From the NCBI GenBank assembly GCA_913776245.1, contig CAJYLO010000002.1, positions 62,001 through 126,000 on the forward strand: a DNA stretch of 64,000 nucleotides, written 5' to 3'. The translations under genes and the position numbers were made by a program. This DNA comes from an uncultured Chryseobacterium sp. GTDB taxonomy: Bacteria > Bacteroidota > Bacteroidia > Flavobacteriales > Weeksellaceae. This document shows positions 37,245 to 47,591 of this stretch, piece after piece; the first letter of the stretch is position 1; each line of letters opens with the position of its first letter. Under the pieces are notes generated by a model that saw only the letters and a list, made by a program, of their open reading frames with translations, was not told where the DNA came from and did no database searches.

Positions 37245-38693
37245 ATGAATAAATTATTTCATAATCATAAAAGTATAATAACCACAATTGCTTTTTCGCT
37301 CCTTTTAGCAAGTTGTAAAGCACCAATGGCGACCAAAATTCAGGACCGGGTAAAAGAAACTTTGCCTCAGAATTTTGAAAATCAAGCCGTTTCCGAAAAC
37401 AACTCCGGAATCACGCCCTGGAAACAATTTTTTACAGACCCGAATCTTGTCAGTCTGATTGATGAAGCTCTGAAGAACAATCAGGAATTAATGATCACAC
37501 TTCAGCAAATCGAAATCGCCAAAAGTGATGTAATGTACAAAAACGGAAAACTTAGTCCGACCGTTGCAGCAAGATTAGGAGCAGGAATCGAAAAAGTGGG
37601 CCGCTACACAAGTACAGGTGCCGGTGATGCATCTACTGATATAACCGATGGAAAAGAAGTCCCGGAAAACCTGACCAACTTTGAAGGCGGACTGGTTGCC
37701 AACTGGGAAGTTGATATCTGGCATAAGCTGAGAACCGAGAAACAAGCTGCTGTTGCGCATTATCTGTCAACGGTTGAAGGAAAAAATTTTGTTTTATCAA
37801 GTCTGATTGCGGAAGTTGCTAATAATTATTATGAATTATTGTCGCTTGATAATCAGCTGGATATCATTCATCAGTATATGGATTTACAGAAAAAAGCACT
37901 TGAAGTGGCTAAAATCCAGAAACAGGCAATGGCCGCAACAGAATTAGCGGTTAAAAAATTTGAGGCTGAACTGGCAAAATCCAATGCGACTGAATACGAT
38001 TTGAAACAACAGATCACGGAAAAGGAAAATCAAATCAATGCTTTGCTGGGTCGTTATCCGCAACCGATTGTAAGAACCAGAGAAAGTTTTATGTCGATTG
38101 TTCCGCAAACGGTTTATACAGGAATTCCGTCTCAATTACTGGCAAATCGTCCTGACATCAAGCAAGCGGAACTGGAATTGCAATCTGCCAAACTGGATGT
38201 GGAAGCGGCAAGAAAAGAATTCTATCCAAGTTTAGAGATCAATGCTGCATTAGGTTTGGAAGCCTTCAAACCTTCTTACCTTGTTAAGCTTCCGGAATCT
38301 GTTGCTTACAGTATGGTTGGAGAGCTGGCTGGTCCGCTGATTAATAAAAGCGCAATTCAGGCAAATTTCAAATCGGCAGATGCCAGACAAATCCAGGCTT
38401 TGTATGAATACGATAAAACCATCTTAAGCGCTTATCTTGATATTACTAATCAAATGTCAGCGATTAAAAACCTCGATAAATATTATGAAATGAAATCCCA
38501 GGAAGTCAAAGCGCTTGACCAGGGCATTGATATTGCTAATCAGTTATTCAGAAATATGAGAGCGGACTATCTGGAAGTCCTGATGAACCAGCGTGATGCA
38601 TTAGACGCCAAAATGGAGCTCATCGAAGCTAAAGCAAGACAGCTAAGCACGGTTGTAAATATCTACAAAAGCTTAGGTGGCGGCTGGAAATAA
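37245..38693 (+). CDS. TolC/OprM-family outer membrane efflux lipoprotein
   Basis: Lipobox LLASC, QLLANRPDIKQAELELQSAKLDVEAARKEFYPSLEI. Confidence 0.93.
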   Translation: MNKLFHNHKSIITTIAFSLLLASCKAPMATKIQDRVKETLPQNFENQAVSENNSGITPWKQFFTDPNLVSLIDEALKNNQELMITLQQIEIAKSDVMYKNGKLSPTVAARLGAGIEKVGRYTSTGAGDASTDITDGKEVPENLTNFEGGLVANWEVDIWHKLRTEKQAAVAHYLSTVEGKNFVLSSLIAEVANNYYELLSLDNQLDIIHQYMDLQKKALEVAKIQKQAMAATELAVKKFEAELAKSNATEYDLKQQITEKENQINALLGRYPQPIVRTRESFMSIVPQTVYTGIPSQLLANRPDIKQAELELQSAKLDVEAARKEFYPSLEINAALGLEAFKPSYLVKLPESVAYSMVGELAGPLINKSAIQANFKSADARQIQALYEYDKTILSAYLDITNQMSAIKNLDKYYEMKSQEVKALDQGIDIANQLFRNMRADYLEVLMNQRDALDAKMELIEAKARQLSTVVNIYKSLGGGWK

Positions 38694-38720
38694 ACCCAAC
38701 ACTAACTAATTATATGCGAG

Positions 38721-38752
38721 TGCTTCCGGAAATTTTTCCGGGAGCATTTTTT
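38721..38752 (+). terminator. Intrinsic terminator after efflux operon
   Basis: TGCTTCCGGAAA/TTTCCGGGAGCA + TTTTTT. Confidence 0.75.
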
Positions 38753-38776
38753 ATTAATTCAAAATAAATCAAAAAA

Positions 38777-38794
38777 ATATACCAATTGGTATAT
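38777..38794. promoter_or_regulatory. Likely TetR operator (18-bp palindrome)
   Basis: ATATACCAATTGGTATAT just upstream of tetR and next to TATATTTG (-7-like box, 38803-38810). Confidence 0.75.
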
Positions 38795-38830
38795 TAATTA
38801 TGTATATTTGCAAAGTCAATTCAGATTAAA

Positions 38831-39424
38831 ATGTCAAAAGCAGAGAAAACCAGACAGTTCATCATCGAACAAACCGCAGAAATCTTCAATAAGAAAGGTT
38901 ATGCCGGAACGTCTTTGTCTGATATTACTTCGGCAACCGGATTGACAAAAGGCAGCATCTACGGAAATTTCGAGAACAAGGATGAAGTGGCTAAAGAAGT
39001 TTACCGCTACAACGCCAAAAGATTGCAATCCAATTTCATCAATGAACTTAATGACGCGATGACAACCAGGGAAAAACTTTTTGTAGTCCTGAACGTTTAC
39101 AGAAAAACCTGGGAAACAAATATGTCCAGAGGTGGCTGCCCACACCTCAACACAGCTGTAGAAGCCGATGACACAATGCCGGTTCTTAAAGCTGAAGTAA
39201 CTAAAAATTTTCAAAAGTGGGCAAACCAGTTTATTCAAATAATCGAAGATGGAAAAACAAAGAATGAAATTGAAGAGTCTGCCGATTCATCACATTATGC
39301 TTTTCAATTCATCGCATTGATAGAAGGCGGAATTTTACTGTCGAAAACGATGGACAATAGATCACACCTTTTTAGTACCTTAGAAAGAATCGAAAAAATT
39401 ATCGACACCGAATTAATCAAATAA
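38831..39424 (+). CDS. TetR/AcrR-family regulator
   Basis: TAEIFNKKGYAGTSLSDITSATGLTKGSIYGNFENKDEV. Confidence 0.95.
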   Translation: MSKAEKTRQFIIEQTAEIFNKKGYAGTSLSDITSATGLTKGSIYGNFENKDEVAKEVYRYNAKRLQSNFINELNDAMTTREKLFVVLNVYRKTWETNMSRGGCPHLNTAVEADDTMPVLKAEVTKNFQKWANQFIQIIEDGKTKNEIEESADSSHYAFQFIALIEGGILLSKTMDNRSHLFSTLERIEKIIDTELIK

Positions 39425-39440
39425 AATTTTTTAAACAAAA

Positions 39441-39458
39441 ATATACCGATTGGTATAA
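39441..39458. promoter_or_regulatory. Second likely TetR operator
   Basis: ATATACCGATTGGTATAA, near-identical to the 38777 palindrome, upstream of the SDR gene. Confidence 0.7.
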
Positions 39459-39473
39459 TAACAATTCAGCATT

Positions 39474-40232
39474 ATGAAAACAACCAACAACACAGTATTG
39501 ATTTCCGGAGGTTCAGCCGGAATCGGATTAGAAATCGCAAAATTATTATCCGAAAAAGGCAACAAAGTCATTATCACCGGCAGGAATGAAGAACGACTAA
39601 AAAATGCAGCTTCACAACTGAAAAATGTTACGACTATCGCTTCAGATGTCAGCAATGCAGAGGATGTAGAAAATCTTATCAACAGGATCAAAACCGAATT
39701 TCCGGATTTGAATATGGTCATCAACAATGCCGGACGTGCTCTCGTCTACGACATCACAGAAGAAAACGCCAACGCTTTCGAAAAAGCAGAAGATGAAATG
39801 CTGACCAACTATCTTTCCATCATCCGCCTCAACGAAAAACTGCTTCCCGTTCTGAAAACCAATAGCAATCCAACCATCGTGAACGTTTCTTCTGTTGTCG
39901 CTTTCGTTCCGGGCTTTTTGGCAACTTATTCTGCGAGCAAAGCAGCCCTGCATTCTTACACCAGATATCTGCGTTTGGCTTTGAAAGATGCCAATGTGAA
40001 TGTTTTTGAACTGATGCCACCTTTGGTAGACACCGAATTTTCTGCGCCAATTGGCGGTAAAAACGGCGTTCCGGCTTCTTTTGTTGCAGAACAGTTGATT
40101 GCAGGACTGGATCAGGATAATTATGAAATCCGCGTGGGACAGACTGAAGATATCTACAGATTATATCTCTCTTCACCTGATGATGCATTGTTGGCGATGA
40201 ATCAAAGCAGAACACATCAAGTTGGCGAGTAA
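39474..40232 (+). CDS. SDR-family oxidoreductase
   Basis: LISGGSAGIGLEIAK, NNAGRA, YSASKAALHSYT. Confidence 0.93.
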   Translation: MKTTNNTVLISGGSAGIGLEIAKLLSEKGNKVIITGRNEERLKNAASQLKNVTTIASDVSNAEDVENLINRIKTEFPDLNMVINNAGRALVYDITEENANAFEKAEDEMLTNYLSIIRLNEKLLPVLKTNSNPTIVNVSSVVAFVPGFLATYSASKAALHSYTRYLRLALKDANVNVFELMPPLVDTEFSAPIGGKNGVPASFVAEQLIAGLDQDNYEIRVGQTEDIYRLYLSSPDDALLAMNQSRTHQVGE

Positions 40233-40249
40233 ATTTTAATAATTTGGGC

Positions 40250-40345
40250 AGCTTTTTCCGCCTTCCAATCCCGCTATCCGCCTATGGCGGATGAGCTCCG
40301 TTCAAGTCGGGCTGCAGTTTCCAGGGCAAAACAAGTGTGGAACTT
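40250..40345. repeat. REP-like intergenic element
   Basis: AATCCCGCTATCCGCCTATGGCGGATGAGCTCCG...GTCGGGCTGCAG; nested ATCCGCC-TAT-GGCGGAT palindrome. Confidence 0.6.
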
Positions 40346-40490
40346 TAAAATAATTTCTGATAAATGAATAGATCTTTTTATTAAGTTTTACACCTTTGCA
40401 GACTTTAAAATATTTTCAATATTGAAACAAAAAATCTTAGTGGATTTGCATTAAAAAATGATGCTCTAACAATTTAAAGTAATTAATATT

Positions 40491-40922
40491 ATGGACAAAC
40501 TAGCACATTTGCAGTCATTAATAGGACGAGAATTCCAGGATTCGCCTTCGCCGTTTATGCGCTGGCTGAAACCAATTGTTGTTTCTGCAGAAAAGGGACA
40601 CCTGGAATTTCAATATACGATTCGTCCGGAATGGCTCAATCCCATCGGTAATCTTCACGGCGGTGTGACGGCGGCAATTATTGATGACGTTTTGGGTGCC
40701 ACAATGTTTTCTCTGAACGAGCCAACTTTTTATACGACGATTAATAATGTCATTGATTATTTCTCCATCGGGAAAGAAGGTGAAAACATTATCGCGGAAA
40801 CGCACATCACCAAATTAGGAAAACAATTCGTCAACGCCACCTGCGAAATCTGGAACTCCGACAAAAGCAAACTGATCGCAAAAGGTACATCCAACTTATT
40901 CAAAACGCAAATCTCAAGATAA
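40491..40922 (+). CDS. PaaI-type hotdog thioesterase
   Basis: NPIGNLHGGVTAAIIDDVLGATMF. Confidence 0.88.
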   Translation: MDKLAHLQSLIGREFQDSPSPFMRWLKPIVVSAEKGHLEFQYTIRPEWLNPIGNLHGGVTAAIIDDVLGATMFSLNEPTFYTTINNVIDYFSIGKEGENIIAETHITKLGKQFVNATCEIWNSDKSKLIAKGTSNLFKTQISR

Positions 40923-42157
40923 TGAAACGAGTTGTAATCACCGGAATGGGCGCAGTAACGCCTTTGGGGAATGACGTCGAAACTTTTTGGAACAGTATTC
41001 TGAGAGGAAAAAGCGGTGCAGACAAGATCACCCATTTTGATGCAGAAAAATTCAAAGTACAATTTGCAGCCGAGGTTAAGAACTTCATGCCAGATAAATA
41101 TCTGGACAGGAACGAAATCAAACGAAGCGACCTTTTCACACAATACGCTATTTACGCTGCTGCTCAGGCTATGGAAGATTCCGGCCTGAATTTTAAGGAC
41201 TTCGACCCTTTTGAGATTGGCGTCATTTGGGGAACAGGCCAAGGCGGAATGGAAACTTTTGAAAATGAAGTCACAGACTATGTTTCCGGCAACGGAACAC
41301 CTAGATTCAGTCCGTTTTTTGTACCAAAACTGATTGCCAATATGGCTTCCGGAATGATTTCCATGAAATATGGTTTGCGAGGAATCAATTACACCACCGT
41401 TTCTGCTTGTGCTACGGCCAATACCGCTTTTATGGATGCCTTCAATTATATCCGATGGGGAAAAGCGAAAGCTATCGTCAGCGGTGGTTCCGAAGCGCCT
41501 ATTACGCAGGCTTCATTAGGTGGATTTTCATCGATGAAAGCAATGTCCACCAGGAACGATAACCCGAAAATTGCCAGCCGGCCATATGATGTGGAACGTG
41601 ACGGTTTTATAATGGGCGAAGGTGCTGGTGCATTAATTCTTGAAGAATATGAGCACGCCAAAGCAAGAGATGCCAAAATCTATGCAGAACTGATTGGCGC
41701 TGCAATGACTGCCGATGCTTATCATATGACCGCACCACATCCGGAAGGAATTGGAGCTGCAAAATCTATGGAATTGGCGTTGCAAGATGCCGAAATTCTA
41801 TCAGAACAAGTCGATTACCTGAATCCGCACGCCACCTCTACTCCATTGGGAGATTTAGCAGAGCTGAATGCCATTAATAAAGTTTTCAAGAAAAGTCCGA
41901 ATCTCGATATCAGTGCAACGAAATCGATGACGGGACATTTACTTGGCGCCGCCGGTGCTGTTGAGGCAATTATTTGCATCAAAGCCATTCAGGAAGGTGT
42001 GATTCCGGCCACCATCAATATTTCAAGACTGGATGAGCATATTCCGCAAGGCATCAATATCATTACCGAAAATAAGGAAAAGCCAGTCAATATCGCTATG
42101 AGCAACGCTTTTGGTTTTGGTGGACATAACTCGACCGTAATATTCAGGAAGATATAA
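40922..42157 (+). CDS. fabF: Beta-ketoacyl-ACP synthase II
   Basis: VVITGMGAVTPLGND, TVSACATANTAFMDA, NPHATSTPLGD, TKSMTGHLLGAAGAVE. Confidence 0.94.
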   Translation: MKRVVITGMGAVTPLGNDVETFWNSILRGKSGADKITHFDAEKFKVQFAAEVKNFMPDKYLDRNEIKRSDLFTQYAIYAAAQAMEDSGLNFKDFDPFEIGVIWGTGQGGMETFENEVTDYVSGNGTPRFSPFFVPKLIANMASGMISMKYGLRGINYTTVSACATANTAFMDAFNYIRWGKAKAIVSGGSEAPITQASLGGFSSMKAMSTRNDNPKIASRPYDVERDGFIMGEGAGALILEEYEHAKARDAKIYAELIGAAMTADAYHMTAPHPEGIGAAKSMELALQDAEILSEQVDYLNPHATSTPLGDLAELNAINKVFKKSPNLDISATKSMTGHLLGAAGAVEAIICIKAIQEGVIPATINISRLDEHIPQGINIITENKEKPVNIAMSNAFGFGGHNSTVIFRKI

Positions 42158-42293
42158 ATAACTATATTTCAAGTATTTAAATTTCAATAATATTTCTATT
42201 ATGAATTGATGATTGCTGGCGCACTGTTTTTGTTTCTGAATTTTTAATTGTAATTTTGCATTTTAAAATCAGAATTAAATTTGTTCATCAGAT

Positions 42294-43607
42294 ATGAGTA
42301 CAACAACACAATACGTTCCTTATAAAGTTAAGGACATTTCCTTAGCAGAATGGGGAAGAAAAGAAATCACTTTGGCGGAAGCCGAAATGCCTGGTTTGAT
42401 GGCTATCCGTGAAGAGTACGGACCTTCCCAGCCATTGAAAGGTGCAAGAATTGCAGGATGTCTTCACATGACCATCCAGACTGCAGTTTTAATTGAAACT
42501 CTGGTTGCACTTGGAGCAGAAGTTACCTGGTCTTCTTGTAATATTTTCTCTACACAGGATCACGCTGCTGCGGCTATTGCTGCTGCAGGAATCCCGGTTT
42601 ATGCTTGGAAAGGAATGAATGCTGAGGAATTTGATTGGTGTATTGAGCAGACTATTTTCTTTGGTGAAGACAGAAAGCCACTGAATATGATCCTGGATGA
42701 TGGTGGAGACTTAACCAATATGGTTTTTGACAACTACCCGGAACTAACAGCCGGAATCAAAGGACTTTCTGAAGAAACGACAACCGGTGTCCACAGATTG
42801 TACGAAAGAATGAAGAACGGAACTTTGGTAATGCCTGCAATCAATGTGAATGATTCAGTTACCAAATCTAAATTCGATAACAAATACGGATGTAAGGAAT
42901 CTGCAGTAGATGCCGTAAGAAGAGCTACTGACGTAATGCTTGCCGGAAAAAGAGTGGTAGTTTGCGGATACGGAGACGTTGGTAAAGGGACTGCTGCATC
43001 TTTCAGAGGTGCTGGTTCTATTGTTACGGTTACCGAAATCGACCCAATCTGTGCACTTCAGGCGGCAATGGACGGTTACGAAGTAAAAAGACTGGATACT
43101 GTAGTTGATAATGCTGATATCGTTATCACAACCACAGGAAACTTCAACATCGTAAGAAAAGAGCATTTTCTTAAGATGAAAGATAAAACGATCGTTTGTA
43201 ACATCGGTCACTTCGATAATGAAATTGATATGGCTTGGCTGAACGAAAATTACGGTCACACGAAATCTGAAGTTAAGCCTCAGGTTGATATCTACACTGT
43301 TGAAGGTAAAGAAATCATCATTTTGGCTGAAGGAAGATTGGTAAACCTTGGTTGTGCCACAGGTCACCCAAGTTTTGTGATGTCCAACTCTTTCTCTAAC
43401 CAGACTTTGGCTCAGATCGAACTCTGGACTAATTCTGAAGCTTATGGAAACGAAGTTTATATGCTTCCTAAGCACTTGGATGAAAAAGTAGCAGCTTTAC
43501 ACCTTAAAAAACTAAGCGTAGAACTGGAAACGCTTTCTCCGGAACAGGCAGATTATATCGGTGTTCCGGTTGAAGGGCCTTTCAAGCCGGAGTATTACAG
43601 ATATTAA
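42294..43607 (+). CDS. ahcY: Adenosylhomocysteinase
   Basis: [45 protein letters not shown]-terminus. Confidence 0.96.
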   Translation: MSTTTQYVPYKVKDISLAEWGRKEITLAEAEMPGLMAIREEYGPSQPLKGARIAGCLHMTIQTAVLIETLVALGAEVTWSSCNIFSTQDHAAAAIAAAGIPVYAWKGMNAEEFDWCIEQTIFFGEDRKPLNMILDDGGDLTNMVFDNYPELTAGIKGLSEETTTGVHRLYERMKNGTLVMPAINVNDSVTKSKFDNKYGCKESAVDAVRRATDVMLAGKRVVVCGYGDVGKGTAASFRGAGSIVTVTEIDPICALQAAMDGYEVKRLDTVVDNADIVITTTGNFNIVRKEHFLKMKDKTIVCNIGHFDNEIDMAWLNENYGHTKSEVKPQVDIYTVEGKEIIILAEGRLVNLGCATGHPSFVMSNSFSNQTLAQIELWTNSEAYGNEVYMLPKHLDEKVAALHLKKLSVELETLSPEQADYIGVPVEGPFKPEYYRY

Positions 43608-43641
43608 GTAGTCGAAAATTTGAATTTAAGATTAATTATAA

Positions 43642-43674
43642 AAAACTCCTCTATTATTTAGAGGAGTTTTTTTG
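43642..43674 (+). terminator. Intrinsic terminator
   Basis: AAAACTCCTC-TATTATTTA-GAGGAGTTTTTTT. Confidence 0.88.
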
Positions 43675-43715
43675 ATTTTTTTTAAAAAAAATTTATATTT
43701 ATAATAAAAAAATTT

Positions 43716-45146
43716 ATGAATAAAATATTTTTACTTTTAATATTAATTCCTTTACTTTATTTTTCTCAGAATAAAAAAATTGAACTTGATGATACATTTG
43801 GAAATAATGGATTATATACTTCAAATTTAAGTAATTATTTTTCAAAGGTTTTACCCGATGGAAAAATAATATTTGTCGCAAAAGAAAACGAAAGGTATAT
43901 TAATACTAATGACTATGTTATTACAAGACTCTTGCCTAATGGAACAGTTGATAATACATTTGGAAATAATGGACACGTCTATACAAAAAATTTGATTGTA
44001 AAAGTTTTTGATTTTGAATTTCTTTTTACTAATGATGGTACAATTTTCATTGCCGCAGCTTTATTTGGAACACAAGAAACTGTCAGTAAGTTTGTTAAAC
44101 TCAATATAAATGGAGTTTTAGATATGTCTTTTGGAATCGATGGTATTCTCACTATAGATAATATAGATGTTTCTTATGGATTCGAAAACAGCATTGAATT
44201 AAGCAATGGGAATATATTGTTTACACTAACTAACTCAATCCTATGCATTTCAAAAAACGGTGAAATAATAAATAGTTTTGGGAATAACGGATATCTAGAT
44301 TATTCTGGAATTATTAAAATTATTAAAGCAACTGATGCATTTTTATTATTGACAGAGCAATATAATTCCGCAACCAATGAAAGTACCTTTCAAATTAAAA
44401 AACACAATAATAATGGAACAATAAATACCCAATTTAACACTATAGCTTATACTTATTCTCAACCAAGGTTTTCAACAAGATTTGTAATTGATAAAAATGA
44501 GAATATTTATACTTTACAAAATTTTTTCAATGTTTTTGCTCCATCAATTATAAAAAAATATGATTCCGATGGAGTTCAAAACCCAAATTTTGGAAATAAT
44601 GGGATTCTTTCTGAAGCGTCACGTCAAATAAGAGGTATTTTTTTTGATTTAGATAATAATCCTATACTGTTTGGAATGTATTATAATTATAACTCAAAAC
44701 CGACAATGATTAGATACACAAAAAATGGAATTTTGGATACAACTTTTAATGGTAATGGATATTATGAGGAGTCTAACATCAGTTTAAGAGAATATTACTA
44801 CGCAGATGTAACTTCTGACAACAAAATTATAGTTTCAGGAAGCTTGATCTACAGTCCTTATTCTGATTACGTTGCAAGATATAAAATGACCAACTTGCCA
44901 TTATCTACAGATATTGTGGAACTTAATAATATACTTTCAATTTATCCAAACCCTGTAATAGATAATTTTAAAATAAAAATTAATCAAGAAAAAATTCAAT
45001 TAGTAAGAATCTATACTATCGACGGAAAATTAGTCTATGAATCGAAGACTGAAATCAATAATATTAATGAATTATCTAAGGGAATTTACATTGTCGAAGT
45101 GAAGACTGAAAAAAATACATACAGGAAAAAATTAATTAAAGAATAA
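43716..45146 (+). CDS. Delta-60-repeat protein with T9SS type A C-terminal sorting domain
   Basis: Repeats VDNTFGNNGHVY, LDMSFGIDGIL, LDTTFNGNGYY; CTD LSIYPNPVIDNFKIK...GIYIVEVKTEKNTYRKKLIK. Confidence 0.85.
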   Translation: MNKIFLLLILIPLLYFSQNKKIELDDTFGNNGLYTSNLSNYFSKVLPDGKIIFVAKENERYINTNDYVITRLLPNGTVDNTFGNNGHVYTKNLIVKVFDFEFLFTNDGTIFIAAALFGTQETVSKFVKLNINGVLDMSFGIDGILTIDNIDVSYGFENSIELSNGNILFTLTNSILCISKNGEIINSFGNNGYLDYSGIIKIIKATDAFLLLTEQYNSATNESTFQIKKHNNNGTINTQFNTIAYTYSQPRFSTRFVIDKNENIYTLQNFFNVFAPSIIKKYDSDGVQNPNFGNNGILSEASRQIRGIFFDLDNNPILFGMYYNYNSKPTMIRYTKNGILDTTFNGNGYYEESNISLREYYYADVTSDNKIIVSGSLIYSPYSDYVARYKMTNLPLSTDIVELNNILSIYPNPVIDNFKIKINQEKIQLVRIYTIDGKLVYESKTEINNINELSKGIYIVEVKTEKNTYRKKLIKE

Positions 45147-45259
45147 AATTTTAAAATAGATAATAAATACAATTCTATATTATAACTTATTTGCTCTAGT
45201 TCGTTTTGGAAAAACTTAAGTAACCAACCATCTGTTTACTATACTTTTTATTATGAACC

Positions 45260-45355
45260 TAATCCTACTATCCGCTCATACTTCTCGCGCCAGTGCTTTT
45301 CCCTGCGTCTGCTGTGGGGTAACAGCTACTATCGGGGCTAGGACTTGCAGATAAT
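45260..45355. repeat. REP-like intergenic element
   Basis: CCTACTATCCGCTCATACTTCTCGCGCC...CTACTATCGGGGCTAGGACTTGCAG; resembles the 40.25 kb element. Confidence 0.5.
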
Positions 45356-45356
45356 A

Positions 45357-45875
45357 TCAATGTTTTAAATAAGTTTGACCATAAGTCCTGAATTTTGAAA
45401 AAACAAAAGTGATAATCAGTGCAACAAAACATCCGATGCAGACACAAATCACACGTTCAATCGGAATCAGCCAGTCGTGCGCCTGATTTTCCTCGATCAG
45501 AACAATAACCATTGCTGCCAAAGCGGAACGAAGCGTATTATCCAGCCTCAAAGCAATTCCGACAAGAATTGTCAAAGCCACTCCAAAACAGATCAATAAA
45601 ATATTCGGAATCGGAATCAGAAATAAAACCATCCCGATAGAAGCTCCTAGAAGATTGGATTTGATTCTGTCATAAGCAAGCTTGTTACTGTTATCCGGCG
45701 AGAACACAATGACCACAGAAATCAAAGCCCAATAGACAGGATATTGGGGAAGAAAAATATAAAACAAATAACAAATGGATGCGCCAATGACACATTTTAC
45801 GAGATAAATCCATTCGGAAACAGAAACTCTTAATCTTAAAAATCTGGAAAACTGTTGTATAAAATTCGACATCAA
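45357..45875 (-). CDS. FUSC-family small membrane protein
   Basis: YPVYWALISVVIVFSPDNSNKLAYDRIKSNLLGASIGM. Confidence 0.75.
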   Translation of the reverse strand: MMSNFIQQFSRFLRLRVSVSEWIYLVKCVIGASICYLFYIFLPQYPVYWALISVVIVFSPDNSNKLAYDRIKSNLLGASIGMVLFLIPIPNILLICFGVALTILVGIALRLDNTLRSALAAMVIVLIEENQAHDWLIPIERVICVCIGCFVALIITFVFSKFRTYGQTYLKH

Positions 45876-46013
45876 TAATTTACTAAAATTGAATTGTCAA
45901 AATTATAAAAGATAAAACTATTGCGAGATCTGAGAGACATTATTTATATCATAAAGATTTCATGTTACTTTCATAATTAGTAAATTGCCACTTCAAAATA
46001 ATTTCAAAAAACA

Positions 46014-47456
46014 ATGAAATACTCACAACTGGAACCAAAAGTGATCTGGAAGAATTTCGCAGCACTGAATTCGGTTCCGAGACCATCAAAAAAAGAAGAA
46101 AAAGTTATACAATTCATGAAAGAATTCGGGGAAAGACTGGGATTACCAACAACGGTTGACGAAGTTGGAAATGTCATCATCACCAAACCTGCAACTCCGG
46201 GAATGGAAAACCGAACACCCATCGTAATGCAATCGCATCTGGATATGGTTTGCCAGAAAAATAACGATGTTGATTTTGATTTCGAAACCCAGGGAATCGA
46301 AATGTATGTGGACGGCGATTGGGTAAGAGCCAAAGGAACAACTTTGGGTGCGGACAATGGTTTGGGCGTTGCAGCCATTATGTCAATTTTAGAAAGTAAT
46401 GAAATCGCACATCCGGCATTAGAAGCACTTTTTACGATTGATGAAGAAACCGGAATGACGGGCGCTTTAGCTTTGAAACCCAAACAATTGAAAGGTGAAA
46501 TTCTCTTAAATCTTGACACTGAGGAAGACGACGAAATCGATATCGGTTGTGCTGGTGGCGTGGATGTAACAGCGTCTGCAAAATTCGATCAGGAAGAAGC
46601 AAAAGGCAAAATTTTCAAAATCGAGATCAAAGGTTTACAAGGCGGGCATTCCGGGATGGATATTCACAAAGGTCTCGGAAACTCGAACAAATTGCTAGGA
46701 AGATTTTTGTTTTTAGGATTAGATAATCAAATTCAGCTCATTTCTATAGATGGCGGCAGTCTCAGAAATGCGATTCCGAGAGAAGCCAAAGCTATTTTTT
46801 CTGTTGAAAACCCAGAAGATTTTATTTCAAAATTTGAACAATTGAAATCTGACATTCTGGAGGAATTTGCTTCGTTAGAAAAAGATTTAGTCATTAACTT
46901 AGAAAAACCAGACTTCGCAGAACAGACAGTTTCTTTTGATGATTCCAGGAAAATAATCTTCGCTATCAATGCAGCTCATAACGGTGTATTCCGGATGAGT
47001 CCGGATGTAGAAGGCTTGGTAGAAGCATCCAACAACGTTGCAAGAGTGGAACTGAAAAACGGCGAAATTAAAATCTTAAATCTCACCCGCTCTTCTGTAG
47101 AATCTACCAAATGGGAAGTTGCCAATCAGTTAAAATCTGCTTTTGAAAGTAATGGTCTGAAAACGGAGTTCGGAGGTTCCTATCCCGGCTGGAAACCAAA
47201 ACCGGAAGCAGAAATCATCCAAGTAATGACCGAACTATATGACAATAACTTCGGCGAAAAACCAATGGTTGTTGCATGCCACGCAGGCTTAGAATGCGGT
47301 ATTATAGGCGCCAATTATCCGAAAATGGAAATGGTGAGCTTCGGACCGACAATCAAAGGTGCTCATTCTCCCGATGAAAGAGCTAATATTCCATCTGTTC
47401 AAAAGTTCTGGAAATACACCCAGGATATCCTCAGAAATATCCCATTAAAAAAATAA
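46014..47456 (+). CDS. pepD: Aminoacyl-histidine dipeptidase (Xaa-His dipeptidase)
   Basis: VMQSHLDMVCQKN, LGADNGLGVAAIM, HAGLECGII, 480 aa. Confidence 0.94.
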   Translation: MKYSQLEPKVIWKNFAALNSVPRPSKKEEKVIQFMKEFGERLGLPTTVDEVGNVIITKPATPGMENRTPIVMQSHLDMVCQKNNDVDFDFETQGIEMYVDGDWVRAKGTTLGADNGLGVAAIMSILESNEIAHPALEALFTIDEETGMTGALALKPKQLKGEILLNLDTEEDDEIDIGCAGGVDVTASAKFDQEEAKGKIFKIEIKGLQGGHSGMDIHKGLGNSNKLLGRFLFLGLDNQIQLISIDGGSLRNAIPREAKAIFSVENPEDFISKFEQLKSDILEEFASLEKDLVINLEKPDFAEQTVSFDDSRKIIFAINAAHNGVFRMSPDVEGLVEASNNVARVELKNGEIKILNLTRSSVESTKWEVANQLKSAFESNGLKTEFGGSYPGWKPKPEAEIIQVMTELYDNNFGEKPMVVACHAGLECGIIGANYPKMEMVSFGPTIKGAHSPDERANIPSVQKFWKYTQDILRNIPLKK

Positions 47457-47461
47457 ATTTG

Positions 47462-47486
47462 ATCCGGCAGAATTGCCGGATTTTTC
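47462..47486 (+). terminator. Intrinsic terminator
   Basis: ATCCGGCA-GAAT-TGCCGGATTTTT. Confidence 0.85.
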
Positions 47487-47591
47487 ATATCGTTAAAAAA
47501 ATTAAAATATACATATAAATAACCCATCAGAAAACAAACTTAAATACCGAAAAAACACTATATTGCGAAATAAAATTAATTCCTAATATAT

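Noticed and set aside
42158-42293. SAM/SAH riboswitch upstream of ahcY
   Set aside because: The short AT-rich leader shows no conserved aptamer-like helices.
42855-43475. 206-aa minus-strand ORF
   Set aside because: Antisense to the highly conserved ahcY; no recognisable domain.
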